From: CAYUHJ01 sp964444365
Lineage (GTDB): Bacteria > Planctomycetota > Planctomycetia > Gemmatales > Gemmataceae
Assembly: GCA_964444365.1 (NCBI GenBank)
Contig: CAYUHJ010000023.1
Coordinates: forward strand, 1-46,211
Direction: 5' to 3'
Length of the DNA stretch: 46,211 bases
This document shows, piece by piece, positions 23,913 through 32,143 of this stretch (positions are counted from its first letter, which is position 1; every line of letters begins with the position of its first letter). The notes under the pieces are model-generated. The model searched no databases. It saw nothing but the letters and a program-made list of their open reading frames with translations, and had not been told where the DNA came from. The translations under genes and the position numbers were made by a program.

Positions 23913-26081
23913 ATGACCCGCACCGCCCTCCCGCTGATCGCCCTGGCCCTGGTCGCGCTCGCCCCGGAGCGGGCCGCCGCCCAGACGTCCCTCACCCCGG
24001 AACAGGTCGCCCGGCTGAAGGCCGCGGCCACGTTCATCAAGGTGACGGCCGGCCCTCTCGGCGGGACCGGGTCCGGGTTCGTCGTCCGCGTGGACGGCAC
24101 CGCCGCCTACGTCGTCACCAACTTCCACGTCATCGACCTCGCCGTGATCGCCGCCGGCGGGGAGAAGGGCGTCAAGCCCGCGATCGAGGTCGTGTTCGAC
24201 AGCGGCAACACCGGCGAGCGGACCGCCGTCGGCTCCGTCGTCGCGATCGACCCGGAGCGGGACCTGGCGGTGCTCAAGGTCACGGGCGTGAAGAAGCTTC
24301 CCGAGCCGATCGACCTGAAAGACCCGCCGACCGTCATCGAGACCACGGCCGTCTACGTCTGCGGGTTCCCGTTCGGCGAGCGGATCGGCGGCGTGACGGA
24401 CAAGAACCCGGAGATCAGCATCGGGCAGGCGACCGTGTCCAGCATGCGGAAGGACGCGACCGGCCGGGTGAGCAAGGTCCAGCTCAACGGCGCGCTCAAC
24501 CCCGGCAACTCCGGCGGGCCGGTCGTCACCGCGGACGGCAAGCTCGTCGGCGTCGCGGTGTCCACCATCCGGGCCAGCGGCCTCGGGTTCGCCATCCCCC
24601 AGCAGGACGTCGCCGAGATGATGCGCGGCCGGGTCGGACTGGCGCGGGTCGTCCCCCCCGACGCGCCGAACGGCCCGCACGCGATGAAGGTGCTGATCGT
24701 CGACCCGCTGAAGGGCGTCACCAAGGCGACCGCCCACATCCTGCCCGGCGAAGACCCGCCGCGGGAGAAGCCGACCCCCACCGCCCCGATCCTGGCCGGG
24801 GCGAAGCCGCTGCCGCTCGTCATGGAGAAGTTCGGGGCCAGTGCCCCGCTCCCGGTCGCGGACGGGCAGAAGGTCGTGTGGGCGCAGTTCGAGCTCGAAA
24901 CCGCGACCGGCCGGGTCGTCACCCCGCCGGTCGACGTGAAGGTGTCCGCCGCCGCCCCGGCGAACCGGCCCGGCACCAGCCCGTCCCCGAACGGCGTCTT
25001 CCTCCCGCCCCCCGCGCTGCGGCTCCCGCCCCCCGCGCCGGGCAGCGTCGACCTGTCCGACCTGAACCGCGCCCCGGAAAAGTTCCTGGGCCAAGCCATC
25101 ACCGTGGACGCGCTCACGTCCTGCGTCCTGTCCGGCCGGGACGACGGCTACGACCTCGACGTGTCGTTCCCCGGCGGGAAGTCCCCCTCCGGCGTCCGGT
25201 TCGAGCTGCCCAAGGACCTCGCGTTCCAGTTGAACGACCTCGGCATCTCGCCCGGCGACACGTTCGCGGTCCGCGTCTCCGGCACCGTCCGGAAGCCGGC
25301 CGGCCGGGACAAGTCCAAGCAGGTCGTGTCCGTGCAGACGGTCGAGTTCGTGGACGACGACGGCAAGCCGGTGACGACCTTCAAGCCCGCCGTCGACCCG
25401 CCCACCGGGGAGCCGACCCTCGAAACGATCAACCGCTTCCCCGACCGGTTCAAGGGGAAGACGCTGACCCTGACCGCGTACTGCCAGGGCATCGGGTTCG
25501 CCGGGCGGAGCTACGAGGTGAAGGTCGTCAACGAGAACGAGGCGAAGCCGCTCAACCTCGCGTTCTACACCTCGAAGGACGTGGCGACCCAGGCCGAGGA
25601 CGAACTCCCCCGCGGCACGCTCGCCGTGAAGCTGACGTTCACCGTCGAGCGGGTCACCCCGCAAGGCCAGGGGGTGCTCGGCGTCAGCAAGCTGGAAATC
25701 CTCAACCCGCGGAACAGCCAGACGGTGAAGACGCTGACCGGCGCGGACAAGATCACCTACCCGAACGACCCGCCCGCCCCGAAGCCGCCGACGCCGGGGC
25801 TGCCGAACCAGCCGAAGGCGACCGCCGCCCCGCCCAAACCCGAACCCGAGAAGGGGACCGACTGGCTGATGGTCGGCGCGATCCTCGGCGTGACGCTGGT
25901 CCTCCTCGGCGGGGCCGGCGTTGGGGCGCTGGTCATCCTGAAGGGGAAGGGGGCACCCGAGGGGAAAGCGAAGTACGGGGCGAAGGCCGCCGAACCGGAA
26001 GAGCAGGCCCCAAAACCCCGCCGGGCGAAGCCCGTCCGCCCCGACCCGCCCCGCGACGACGACTTCCCCGGCTTCGGCTGA
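23913..26081 (+). CDS. trypsin-like serine protease with C-terminal membrane anchor
   Basis: A 722-aa exported protein (signal TALPLIALALVALAPERAAA). Residues about 30-215 are an S1C/HtrA-like trypsin fold with the triad visible: H72 (VTNFHVID), D117 (PERDLAVLK) and S200 (NPGNSGGPV). There is no PDZ domain of the usual form. Instead a Pro-rich linker and two strand-rich repeats follow (KFLGQAITVDAL near residue 390 and RFKGKTLTLTAYCQ near 515, clearly related to each other). A transmembrane helix follows near residue 655 (VGAILGVTLVLLGGAGVG), then a basic/acidic cytoplasmic or exposed tail. Probably a cell-envelope quality-control or signalling protease. The stop codon is 4 bp from that of the convergent integrase gene. 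Confidence 0.85.
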   Translation: MTRTALPLIALALVALAPERAAAQTSLTPEQVARLKAAATFIKVTAGPLGGTGSGFVVRVDGTAAYVVTNFHVIDLAVIAAGGEKGVKPAIEVVFDSGNTGERTAVGSVVAIDPERDLAVLKVTGVKKLPEPIDLKDPPTVIETTAVYVCGFPFGERIGGVTDKNPEISIGQATVSSMRKDATGRVSKVQLNGALNPGNSGGPVVTADGKLVGVAVSTIRASGLGFAIPQQDVAEMMRGRVGLARVVPPDAPNGPHAMKVLIVDPLKGVTKATAHILPGEDPPREKPTPTAPILAGAKPLPLVMEKFGASAPLPVADGQKVVWAQFELETATGRVVTPPVDVKVSAAAPANRPGTSPSPNGVFLPPPALRLPPPAPGSVDLSDLNRAPEKFLGQAITVDALTSCVLSGRDDGYDLDVSFPGGKSPSGVRFELPKDLAFQLNDLGISPGDTFAVRVSGTVRKPAGRDKSKQVVSVQTVEFVDDDGKPVTTFKPAVDPPTGEPTLETINRFPDRFKGKTLTLTAYCQGIGFAGRSYEVKVVNENEAKPLNLAFYTSKDVATQAEDELPRGTLAVKLTFTVERVTPQGQGVLGVSKLEILNPRNSQTVKTLTGADKITYPNDPPAPKPPTPGLPNQPKATAAPPKPEPEKGTDWLMVGAILGVTLVLLGGAGVGALVILKGKGAPEGKAKYGAKAAEPEEQAPKPRRAKPVRPDPPRDDDFPGFG

Positions 26082-26085
26082 GCCG

Positions 26086-27081
26086 CTACAGCCGGTCCAG
26101 CGGGCTCTGCACCCCGCCGGGGCCGCGGTTCACGACGTGCGTGTACACCATCGTCGTGCTCACGTCCGCGTGGCCCAGCAGTTCCTGCACCGTCCGGATG
26201 TCGTACCCCGCTTCCAGCAGGTGCGTCGCAAAGCTGTGCCGGAACGTGTGGCAGCTCGCCCGCTTCGTGATCCCCGCGGACCGCACCGCCTGTTGAACGG
26301 CCTTCTGAAGCCCGTTCGCGTGGAGGTGGTGCCGCATCCGGACCGCTTCCCCCGCGCGGGGGTCGCTCGACAGCCGGGCCGACGGGAACAGGTATTGCCA
26401 CCCCAGTTCCCGGGCGGCGGCCGGGCACTTCTTCGCGAACGCGTACGGCAGCCAGACCTCGCCGTGCCCGGCGGCCAGGTCCGCCTCGTGGATCGCCGCC
26501 ACCTTCCGGACCTGCTCCTGCATCCGCCCCCGGACCCGCCCCGGCAGCGGGACGACCCGGTCCCGCCCCCCTTTGGCGTCCCGGACCACCATCTGGTTGC
26601 GGTCGAAGTCCACGTCCTTCACCCGCAGCCGGCACGCTTCCAGCAACCGCAGCCCCGAGCCGTAGAGCAGTTCCGCCAGCAGTTGATGGATGCCGTCCAT
26701 TCTGTCTAACACGTCGCGGACCTCGGCGACGGAGAACACGACCGGCAGCCGTTCCGGCCGCTTCGCCCGCAGGAAGTCCAGCCGCGGCAACTCGACCCGG
26801 AGCACCTGCTGGTAGAGGAACAGGATGGCCGCCAGGGCCTGATTCTGACTGCTGGCCGCGAGTTTCCGTTCGACCGCGAGGTGGGTGAGGAACGCGGACA
26901 CCTCGGCCGCGCCCATGTCCTTGGGGTGGCGTTTGTTGTGAAACAGGATGAACCGCGTGACCCAGTCGACGTAGGCCTGTTCGGTTCGGATGCTGAAGTG
27001 CCGGACCCGCGTGGCCTCCCGCACCTGATCGAGCAACCGCGGCGACCGCGGCGACGGGACTTCGGAATTCGTGTTTGACAT
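26086..27081 (-). CDS. intI: integron integrase IntI
   Basis: A 331-aa tyrosine recombinase of the integron type. Catalytic residues are R145 (YGSGLRLLE), K170 (RDAKGGRDR), H278 and R281 (CHTFRHSFA), H304 (LLGHADVSTT) and Y313 (MVYTHVV). What separates IntI from XerC/D is the extra segment between boxes I and II; it is present here at about residues 200-255 (LPYAFAKKCPAAARELGWQY ... DPRAGEAVRMRHH). The C-terminus NRGPGGVQSPLDRL is also the IntI ending. IntI binds folded single-stranded attC sites and inserts cassettes at attI. The gene is full length with no frameshift, so it may be active. Start chosen at 27081, giving the usual length. It is transcribed away from the array, as in all known integrons. 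Confidence 0.93.
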   Translation of the reverse strand: MSNTNSEVPSPRSPRLLDQVREATRVRHFSIRTEQAYVDWVTRFILFHNKRHPKDMGAAEVSAFLTHLAVERKLAASSQNQALAAILFLYQQVLRVELPRLDFLRAKRPERLPVVFSVAEVRDVLDRMDGIHQLLAELLYGSGLRLLEACRLRVKDVDFDRNQMVVRDAKGGRDRVVPLPGRVRGRMQEQVRKVAAIHEADLAAGHGEVWLPYAFAKKCPAAARELGWQYLFPSARLSSDPRAGEAVRMRHHLHANGLQKAVQQAVRSAGITKRASCHTFRHSFATHLLEAGYDIRTVQELLGHADVSTTMVYTHVVNRGPGGVQSPLDRL

Positions 27082-27162
27082 GGCGCACGCGAACGCACAT
27101 ACTGGTGTCGGGCAGTCCCCCGACCGGCGGACGATACCAGACACTAGGCAGAACTTCAAGAA

Positions 27163-27194
27163 GAATTAGACAGAAAACGGGTTCTGTCTAATTC
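27163..27194. promoter_or_regulatory. 13-bp perfect dyad upstream of intI
   Basis: GAATTAGACAGAA and TTCTGTCTAATTC flank a 6-nt spacer. The AT-rich symmetrical site lies about 80 bp before the integrase start, where a regulator such as LexA controls intI in other bacteria. Whether this is an operator, part of attI or a transcript end is open. The weaker pair ACTG-N8-CAGT at 27101-27116 is another candidate. Confidence 0.4.
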
Positions 27195-27274
27195 CAAGTT
27201 CGGCGGCGCAGCAGCTCCCGCCCCGTGCCGGTGCCCGGCTGGCGCGGCCCCGGGCGCGCAGGGCCATTTTTTCG

Positions 27275-27303
27275 TTGACGCTTGTTCGGCCGTCCGCTAC
27301 GAT
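27275..27303 (+). promoter_or_regulatory. candidate cassette promoter Pc
   Basis: TTGACG (27275-27280) and TACGAT (27298-27303) with an ideal 17-nt spacer, on the plus strand, pointing into the cassette array about 100 bp before the first gene. This is the best -35/-10 pair I saw in the window. The -10 box lies in the left arm of the hairpin at 27287-27334. Confidence 0.6.
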
Positions 27304-27334
27304 GCGGCGCACGCCGCGAGTAGCGGACCGGCCG
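27287..27334 (+). other. branched hairpin beside Pc
   Basis: Outer arms 27287-27300 and 27320-27334 pair over 14 bp with one bulged base, and an inner stem GCGGC/GCCGC (27304-27308, 27313-27317) closes a 4-nt loop. It could be a fold used in recombination, or a structure at the start of the cassette transcript. Confidence 0.4.
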
Positions 27335-27400
27335 GCACCCAACTCGGGCGCAGGTTAGAGACTAGTTCGGCGGCGGAGAGCCGCTTGGAGGATCAAGCCC

Positions 27401-27847
27401 ATGCGGACACGGCGGCTCTTGACTGCGGCGATGCTGACGGCTTGGGTGGCGATGGTTGTCGCGTGTGCCGGCGGGCCGCCGGCGAACGTGAAGGCCGAGG
27501 GCGACACCGTGACCTTCCCGGTCACGCTCCGGTCGTCGTCCATCGGTGACGTGTCGGACACCACCGCGTTCGAGATGGCCCAGCAGGTGTGGGAGGCGGC
27601 CAAGGCGCACCCGGCCGCCAAGAAGTGCGTGGTCAAGGTCACCATGTCCAAGCAGGGGGTGGAGGACAAGTACGGCAAGGCGTGGGAGAAGGACGAGGAG
27701 ATGGGCGAGGTGGTGGTCGGCAACCTGGACGAGGTCCGCAAGTACGCCGACGCCGGCACGTACTCCGTCAACGACCGCGTACGCGCCCAGTTCGTCAGCC
27801 AGATCAAGGGGCTCAAGTACAGCAACCTGCTCGGGGTCAAGAGGTAG
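27401..27847 (+). CDS. cassette-encoded lipoprotein of unknown function
   Basis: First gene of cassette 1, with a strong GGAGGA ribosome site about 8 nt upstream. The 148-aa product starts with a lipoprotein signal (LLTAAMLTAWVAMVVACAGG; the Cys near residue 25 is the likely lipidation site). The mature part is 'VKAEGDTVTFPVTLRSSSIG', 'DTTAFEMAQQVWEAAKAHP' and 'AKKCVVKVTMSKQGVEDKYG', which suggests a small alpha/beta fold. I recognise no family. It probably sits in the outer membrane or periplasm. Nearest to Pc, so it should be the best expressed cassette gene. Confidence 0.75.
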   Translation: MRTRRLLTAAMLTAWVAMVVACAGGPPANVKAEGDTVTFPVTLRSSSIGDVSDTTAFEMAQQVWEAAKAHPAAKKCVVKVTMSKQGVEDKYGKAWEKDEEMGEVVVGNLDEVRKYADAGTYSVNDRVRAQFVSQIKGLKYSNLLGVKR

Positions 27848-27849
27848 CC

Positions 27850-28068
27850 ATGCCACTGTGCGCGTGCGGCTGCGGCCGGCCGACGAAGGGCGGCACCTTC
27901 CTCCCCGGCCACGACGCCAAGCTGCGTGCCGCCATCGAGGGGTCGGTGGGCGGGCTGCTCCCGCTCGACCAGCTCGTCGAGGCGGCCCGGCGGTTCGCGG
28001 CGGGCGAGTTGTCCGCCGAGGAGTACCAGCGGATCACCCGCGAGCTGTTCGGGAGTGCGGGGGAGTAG
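27850..28068 (+). CDS. cassette mini-protein with CxCGCG motif (72 aa)
   Basis: Second gene of cassette 1, beginning 2 nt after the lipoprotein stop codon and ending one base before attC 1. The N-terminus MPLCACGCGRPTKGGTFLPG is a short Cys-rich, probably metal-binding motif followed by 'GHDAKLRAAIE', a pattern I have seen in many small phage- and plasmid-type proteins of unknown role. The remainder is a helical segment (LVEAARRFAAGELSAEEYQR). The tight spacing makes coupling to the lipoprotein gene likely. Confidence 0.7.
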   Translation: MPLCACGCGRPTKGGTFLPGHDAKLRAAIEGSVGGLLPLDQLVEAARRFAAGELSAEEYQRITRELFGSAGE

Positions 28069-28069
28069 C

Positions 28070-28136
28070 GCCGAACCAGGCGCTGCAGCGGACCCGCCCG
28101 CAAAGCCGGGCGGGCCGCTGAGCTGGGTCGTTCGGC
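28070..28136 (+). repeat. attC site 1
   Basis: 67 bp. Ends GCCGAAC (R'') and GTTCGGC (R') are fully complementary. L'' GCTGCAGCGG pairs with L' CCGCTGAGC leaving one unpaired G in L'', the extra-helical base that sets recombination polarity. The centre CCGCCCG/CGGGCGG gives the terminal stem. Confidence 0.9.
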
Positions 28137-28269
28137 TGCCGCAGAGAAGAGTGACAGTTCGCTGTCACTGTGCGTCTCCCGCCGGGCGGAGGTCGCGGTG
28201 CGTCTCCCGCCGGGTGGGGTCGCCGTGCGGGGTCGGTTGGCGGGTGGGGTCGGTGGCTCGTGACGGCGT
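28137..28269 (+). repeat. ORF-less cassette 2 with 27-bp tandem repeats
   Basis: 133 bp between attC 1 and attC 2 with no credible gene. It has a dyad GTGACAG-TTCG-CTGTCAC (28151-28168), then two to three tandem copies of a roughly 27-bp unit beginning GTGCGTCTCCCGCCGGG. A related copy of this cassette returns at 28886 and after the assembly gap. It may encode a small RNA, or be a non-coding passenger. Confidence 0.7.
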
Positions 28270-28366
28270 GCCGAACCAGTCGCTGCAGCAGACGGCGGGG
28301 GCACGACGGCTTTCCCAGACGTGTAGGCTCAGTAGCCCCCGCCGCTGCTGAGCGGGGTCGTTCGGC
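28270..28366 (+). repeat. attC site 2
   Basis: 97 bp. GCCGAAC and GTTCGGC ends, L'' GCTGCAGCAG with an extra base against L' CTGCTGAGC, and a GGCGGGGGC/GCCCCCGCC stem around a variable centre. Confidence 0.9.
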
Positions 28367-28382
28367 GGCAGAGGGCGACCGG

Positions 28383-28826
28383 ATGTTCGTGGTCTGCGGC
28401 ACCCAGCACTGGCGGGCCGAGTTGCCGCCCGGCTGGTGCGCGCAGCACGGCCCCGGCAACGTGGCCATTTACCGCCCGGACGGAGTGGGGGCGCTGCAGA
28501 TCAGCAGCTTCCGCAAGCCGCGGGGCGCGGTGTCCGACGCCGACTTGCGGGAGATGGCCGGGGGCGTACCGGCCGACGGGAGTGGCCTGCGTCCCGTCCG
28601 GGCCGGCGAGTTCGCCGGACTGCGGTGCGAGTCGCTCGACGACCGGGAACACTGGGTCCGGTGGTTTGTCGGCCTGGGTGCCATCGCCCTCCACGTCACC
28701 TACAACTGCCCGGCCCTGGAGTGCGGCCGGGAACGAGAGGCGGTCGAGCGGGTGGTCGGCAGCCTCAAGTGCCCGCTGCCCCAAAGGCACGCCGAACCAG
28801 GCGCTGCAGCAGACGGCGGGGCATGA
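28383..28826 (+). CDS. cassette gene of unknown function (147 aa)
   Basis: Only gene of cassette 3. It starts 17 nt after attC 2 and its stop codon lies inside attC 3, a usual arrangement for cassette genes, so the last dozen residues (RHAEPGAAADGGA) are attC-encoded. The body reads 'CGTQHWRAELPPGWCAQHGP', 'NVAIYRPDGVGALQISSFRK', 'DREHWVRWFVGLGAIALHVT' and 'CPALECGREREAVERVVGSL'. The pattern of short strands with conserved Trp and Gly looks like a compact mixed fold; it resembles small bacterial proteins of unknown role often found in cassettes and toxin/immunity neighbourhoods. No signal peptide. Confidence 0.75.
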   Translation: MFVVCGTQHWRAELPPGWCAQHGPGNVAIYRPDGVGALQISSFRKPRGAVSDADLREMAGGVPADGSGLRPVRAGEFAGLRCESLDDREHWVRWFVGLGAIALHVTYNCPALECGREREAVERVVGSLKCPLPQRHAEPGAAADGGA

Positions 28827-28885
28827 CGGCTTTTCGTGACGTGTGGGCTCAGTAGCCCCGCCGCTGCTGAGCTGGGTCGTTCGGC
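28791..28885 (+). repeat. attC site 3
   Basis: 95 bp. Complementary GCCGAAC/GTTCGGC ends, GCTGCAGCAG against CTGCTGAGC, and a GGCGGGGC/GCCCCGCC stem. Contains the stop codon of the cassette 3 gene. Confidence 0.9.
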
Positions 28886-29181
28886 TGCCGCAGAGAAGAG
28901 TGACAGTTCGCTGTCACGGTGCGTCTCCCGCCGGGCGGAGGTCGCGGTGCGTCTCCCGCCGGGTGGGGTCGNNNNNNNNNNNNNNNNNNNNNNNNNNNNN
29001 NNNNNNNNNNNNNNNNNNNNNNNNNNNNNNNNNNNNNNNNNNNNNNNNNNNNNNNNNNNNNNNNNNNNNNNCGCTGTCACTGTGCGTCTCCCGCCGGGCG
29101 GAGGTCGCGGTGCGTCTCCCGCCGGGCGGGGGCGCTGTGCCGGGTGGCCAGCCCGGTGGGGTCGGCGGCCCGTGACGGCGT
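28886..29181 (+). repeat. second copy or copies of the ORF-less cassette, interrupted by a gap
   Basis: The first 86 bp (28886-28971) are nearly identical to the start of cassette 2, and the 110 bp after the gap (29072-29181) match a later part of the same cassette up to the next attC. Because the two flanks are in register, the assembler probably joined different copies; any number of cassettes may be missing. No credible gene. Confidence 0.75.
28972..29071. other. assembly gap (100 N)
   Basis: A run of exactly 100 N, the usual placeholder for a gap of unknown size, lying inside repeated cassettes. Confidence 0.99.
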
Positions 29182-29276
29182 GCCGAACCAGTCGCTGCAG
29201 CAGACGGCGGGGCACGAACGCGATTCCCGATATGTTGGCCCCGTGGCCCCGCCGCTGCTGAGCGGGGTCGTTCGGC
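29182..29276 (+). repeat. attC site 4
   Basis: 95 bp. Same end heptamers, L''/L' asymmetry and GGCGGGGC/GCCCCGCC stem as sites 2 and 3, with a different loop. It ends 13 nt before the toxin gene start, so the toxin gene's leader is only the AAGGAGG ribosome site. Confidence 0.9.
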
Positions 29277-29289
29277 GAAGGAGGCGCAC

Positions 29290-30636
<1,347 letters not shown>

Positions 30637-30641
30637 AACCG

Positions 30642-31157
30642 ATGACCCGCTTCGATAGCCGTATGAGTGAACTCTCCTACTCCATCCTCCACGACCGTGA
30701 ACGGGTGGGTGGCGACACCGAGCCGCGAATTCAAGAACTGGAAAGGTCCATCGGGTCGGAATTGCCGTCCGACTACCGGGAGTTCTTGGCTGTCTACGGT
30801 GGCGCGACGTTCAGCAAGCCGTTCGAGGCACCGATCGCCGAGCCGGGACACTTTGATGAGTATGCGTGCCCGACTGCGTTCCTCGGCTTCTACAAACCGA
30901 ACAGCGGTTCGGCACACGCGCTCGACGTGATGGATGGTGTACGGTACTACAAAAACCGTGTTCCGAAGGGGTACATCCCGATCGCCCAAGCCATCGGAGG
31001 GAACCTCATCTTGCTCGGTGTCGAAACGGCCAACCGTGGCAAGGTGCTGTACTGGGACCACGAAACGTCGGACGTGTTCGCGGTCGCGGACTCGTTCTCC
31101 GAGTTCCTGAGTCAACTGACGCTCACCGACGAGGAGGACGAGGACGACGAGGATTGA
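30642..31157 (+). CDS. SUKH (SMI1/KNR4) family immunity protein
   Basis: A 171-aa SUKH-domain protein. Diagnostic parts are 'RIQELERSIGSELPSDYREF' followed by LAVYGG near residue 50, 'YIPIAQAIGGNLILLGV' and 'KVLYWDHETSDVF', then a very acidic tail (TDEEDEDDED). SUKH proteins are the most common immunity partners of polymorphic nuclease toxins, blocking the toxin by direct binding. The ATG is 5 nt after the toxin stop, and its ribosome site (GGTGGAGG) overlaps the toxin's last codons, so the two are coupled. A start at 30663 is possible. The pairing with an HNH-type toxin is expected from the families. Confidence 0.9.
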   Translation: MTRFDSRMSELSYSILHDRERVGGDTEPRIQELERSIGSELPSDYREFLAVYGGATFSKPFEAPIAEPGHFDEYACPTAFLGFYKPNSGSAHALDVMDGVRYYKNRVPKGYIPIAQAIGGNLILLGVETANRGKVLYWDHETSDVFAVADSFSEFLSQLTLTDEEDEDDED

Positions 31158-31191
31158 CCATACCCACGGACAACTTTGCAGAGCGAGCGTC

Positions 31192-31680
31192 ATGCCCAAG
31201 CCATTTTCCATCAGCATCTCCTTGCTACCAGAGATGCTGCAGAACCCGCCCCCGCAGCTCGCCCACCGGCGGCTGCTGTACACCCCGCTCTGCATCTCCG
31301 TCGGCGGGTTCGCGTTCCCCGCCGGGTTCTGGTGCGACTTCGCCGGCCCCCTGCTGCTCCGCTGGCACCACGAGGTGCGGCGGCTCATCGCCCACGAGTC
31401 GCGGTTCGCCCGGCTGGTCTTCTGCGACACCCCGAACGAGGTGTGGCTGCGGCGGACGAAGGGGCCGTGGTGGAAGGCGAGCTGCGTCACCTGGCAGGGC
31501 AAGTCCAAGACGGTCGTCCGGGAGGCGCTGTGCCTGCCCGAGCACGTCGAGGCCGAGCTGCACGCGGCCACCCGCGGGCTGCTGGACGCGGCCCGCGCCG
31601 CCGGCGTCTGGTCCGAGGACGCGGCCGCCCTGGACGACTTCCTCCGCGGCGAGATCGTCGCCAGCGGCCCCTCCCCCTGA
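31192..31680 (+). CDS. cassette protein of unknown function (162 aa)
   Basis: Third gene of the toxin cassette, 34 nt after the immunity gene and ending 10 nt before the decayed attC. I recognise no family. The body reads 'LLYTPLCISVGGFAFPAGFW', 'LLLRWHHEVRRLIAHESRFA', 'EVWLRRTKGPWWKASCVTWQ' and 'CLPEHVEAELHAATRGLLDA'. The ribosome site is weak. GC content is back to the high level of the other cassettes, in contrast to the lower GC of the immunity gene, so it may have joined the cassette separately when an attC was lost. It could be a second immunity factor or an unrelated gene. Confidence 0.65.
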   Translation: MPKPFSISISLLPEMLQNPPPQLAHRRLLYTPLCISVGGFAFPAGFWCDFAGPLLLRWHHEVRRLIAHESRFARLVFCDTPNEVWLRRTKGPWWKASCVTWQGKSKTVVREALCLPEHVEAELHAATRGLLDAARAAGVWSEDAAALDDFLRGEIVASGPSP

Positions 31681-31690
31681 CCAAAGGCAC

Positions 31691-31754
31691 GCCGAACCAG
31701 GCGCTGCACCTGACTACCAGTCAATTTCCCGCTGAATTATAGGGGTCAAAAGGG
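31691..31754 (+). repeat. decayed attC at the distal end of the array
   Basis: R'' GCCGAAC and the next bases CAGGCGCTGCA are intact and identical to sites 1 and 3. The centre is a small TGACT/AGTCA hairpin, and the right half keeps CCGCTGA and GGGGTC, but the R' heptamer is AAAAGGG instead of GTTCGGC. It probably cannot be recombined, so it marks the end of the active array. Confidence 0.55.
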
Positions 31755-31894
31755 TAGGTCGTGGGGTAAATTCGCCGATCTACCCTGAAAAATCTACCCT
31801 TCACTTCCCATCAACAGCCCCGTCCGGCCCCTATCTTCACTGGTCATTTCGCTCGGCGATCCTCGGAAGTTTTGTGTGCGCTACCTGGATGGTT

Positions 31895-32143
31895 TCAGGT
31901 CCGGTTTCGCAACTCGTCATTCCCCGTTTGCCGGGCGTATCGGCGGGTTGCGACCTGAATCCGGCTCAAGAGTCGCTGAACGCCCGGAAGCCCACCGCGA
32001 GCGAATGTCGGCGTTCTGGCAATCGAGGCCAGAGATTGCCCATCCAGGCGACGGTCGACAAGTTCGACCGCATCGTCTCCAAGTTCTCGACGCAAGAACG
32101 ACCGGAAAGTATCGGTCGTCTCGTCCGGGGCTTGCGGGTTCAC
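31895..32143 (-). pseudogene. C-terminal half of a split sigma-factor-like protein
   Basis: An 82-aa frame whose start codon overlaps the stop of the upstream frame (ATGA at 32140-32143). It reads 'TFRSFLRRELGDDAVELVDR' and 'LPGVQRLLSRIQVATRRYAR', which looks like the second (region 4-like) half of a planctomycete protein family with sigma-factor-like layout. Together with the 119-aa frame upstream it makes a protein of about 200 aa, so I read the pair as one gene broken by a -1 frame change. It could also be two coupled genes. Confidence 0.45.

Larger units (their letters stand above)
27198..27371 (+). other. presumed attI region
   Basis: The stretch between intI and the first cassette gene (27082-27400) holds no ORF I trust. 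It has the heptamer GTTCGGC, identical to the R' end of every intact attC in the array, at 27198, 27284 and 27365. The copy at 27365 is followed directly by the first cassette's leader and is the most likely recombination point. The heptamer also occurs by chance elsewhere in this GC-rich sequence (for example at 2895 and 24371), so the exact attI limits are uncertain. Confidence 0.5.

Noticed and set aside
28137..29181. 27-bp tandem repeats as a CRISPR array
   Set aside because: The units are directly adjacent without unique spacers and are GC-rich; they belong to a repeated integron cassette.
31754..31798. Repeats of GGGTAGGTCG / CGATCTACCC just after the decayed attC
   Set aside because: Noted as a possible recombination site, but the arms do not match perfectly and no integrase for such a site is nearby.
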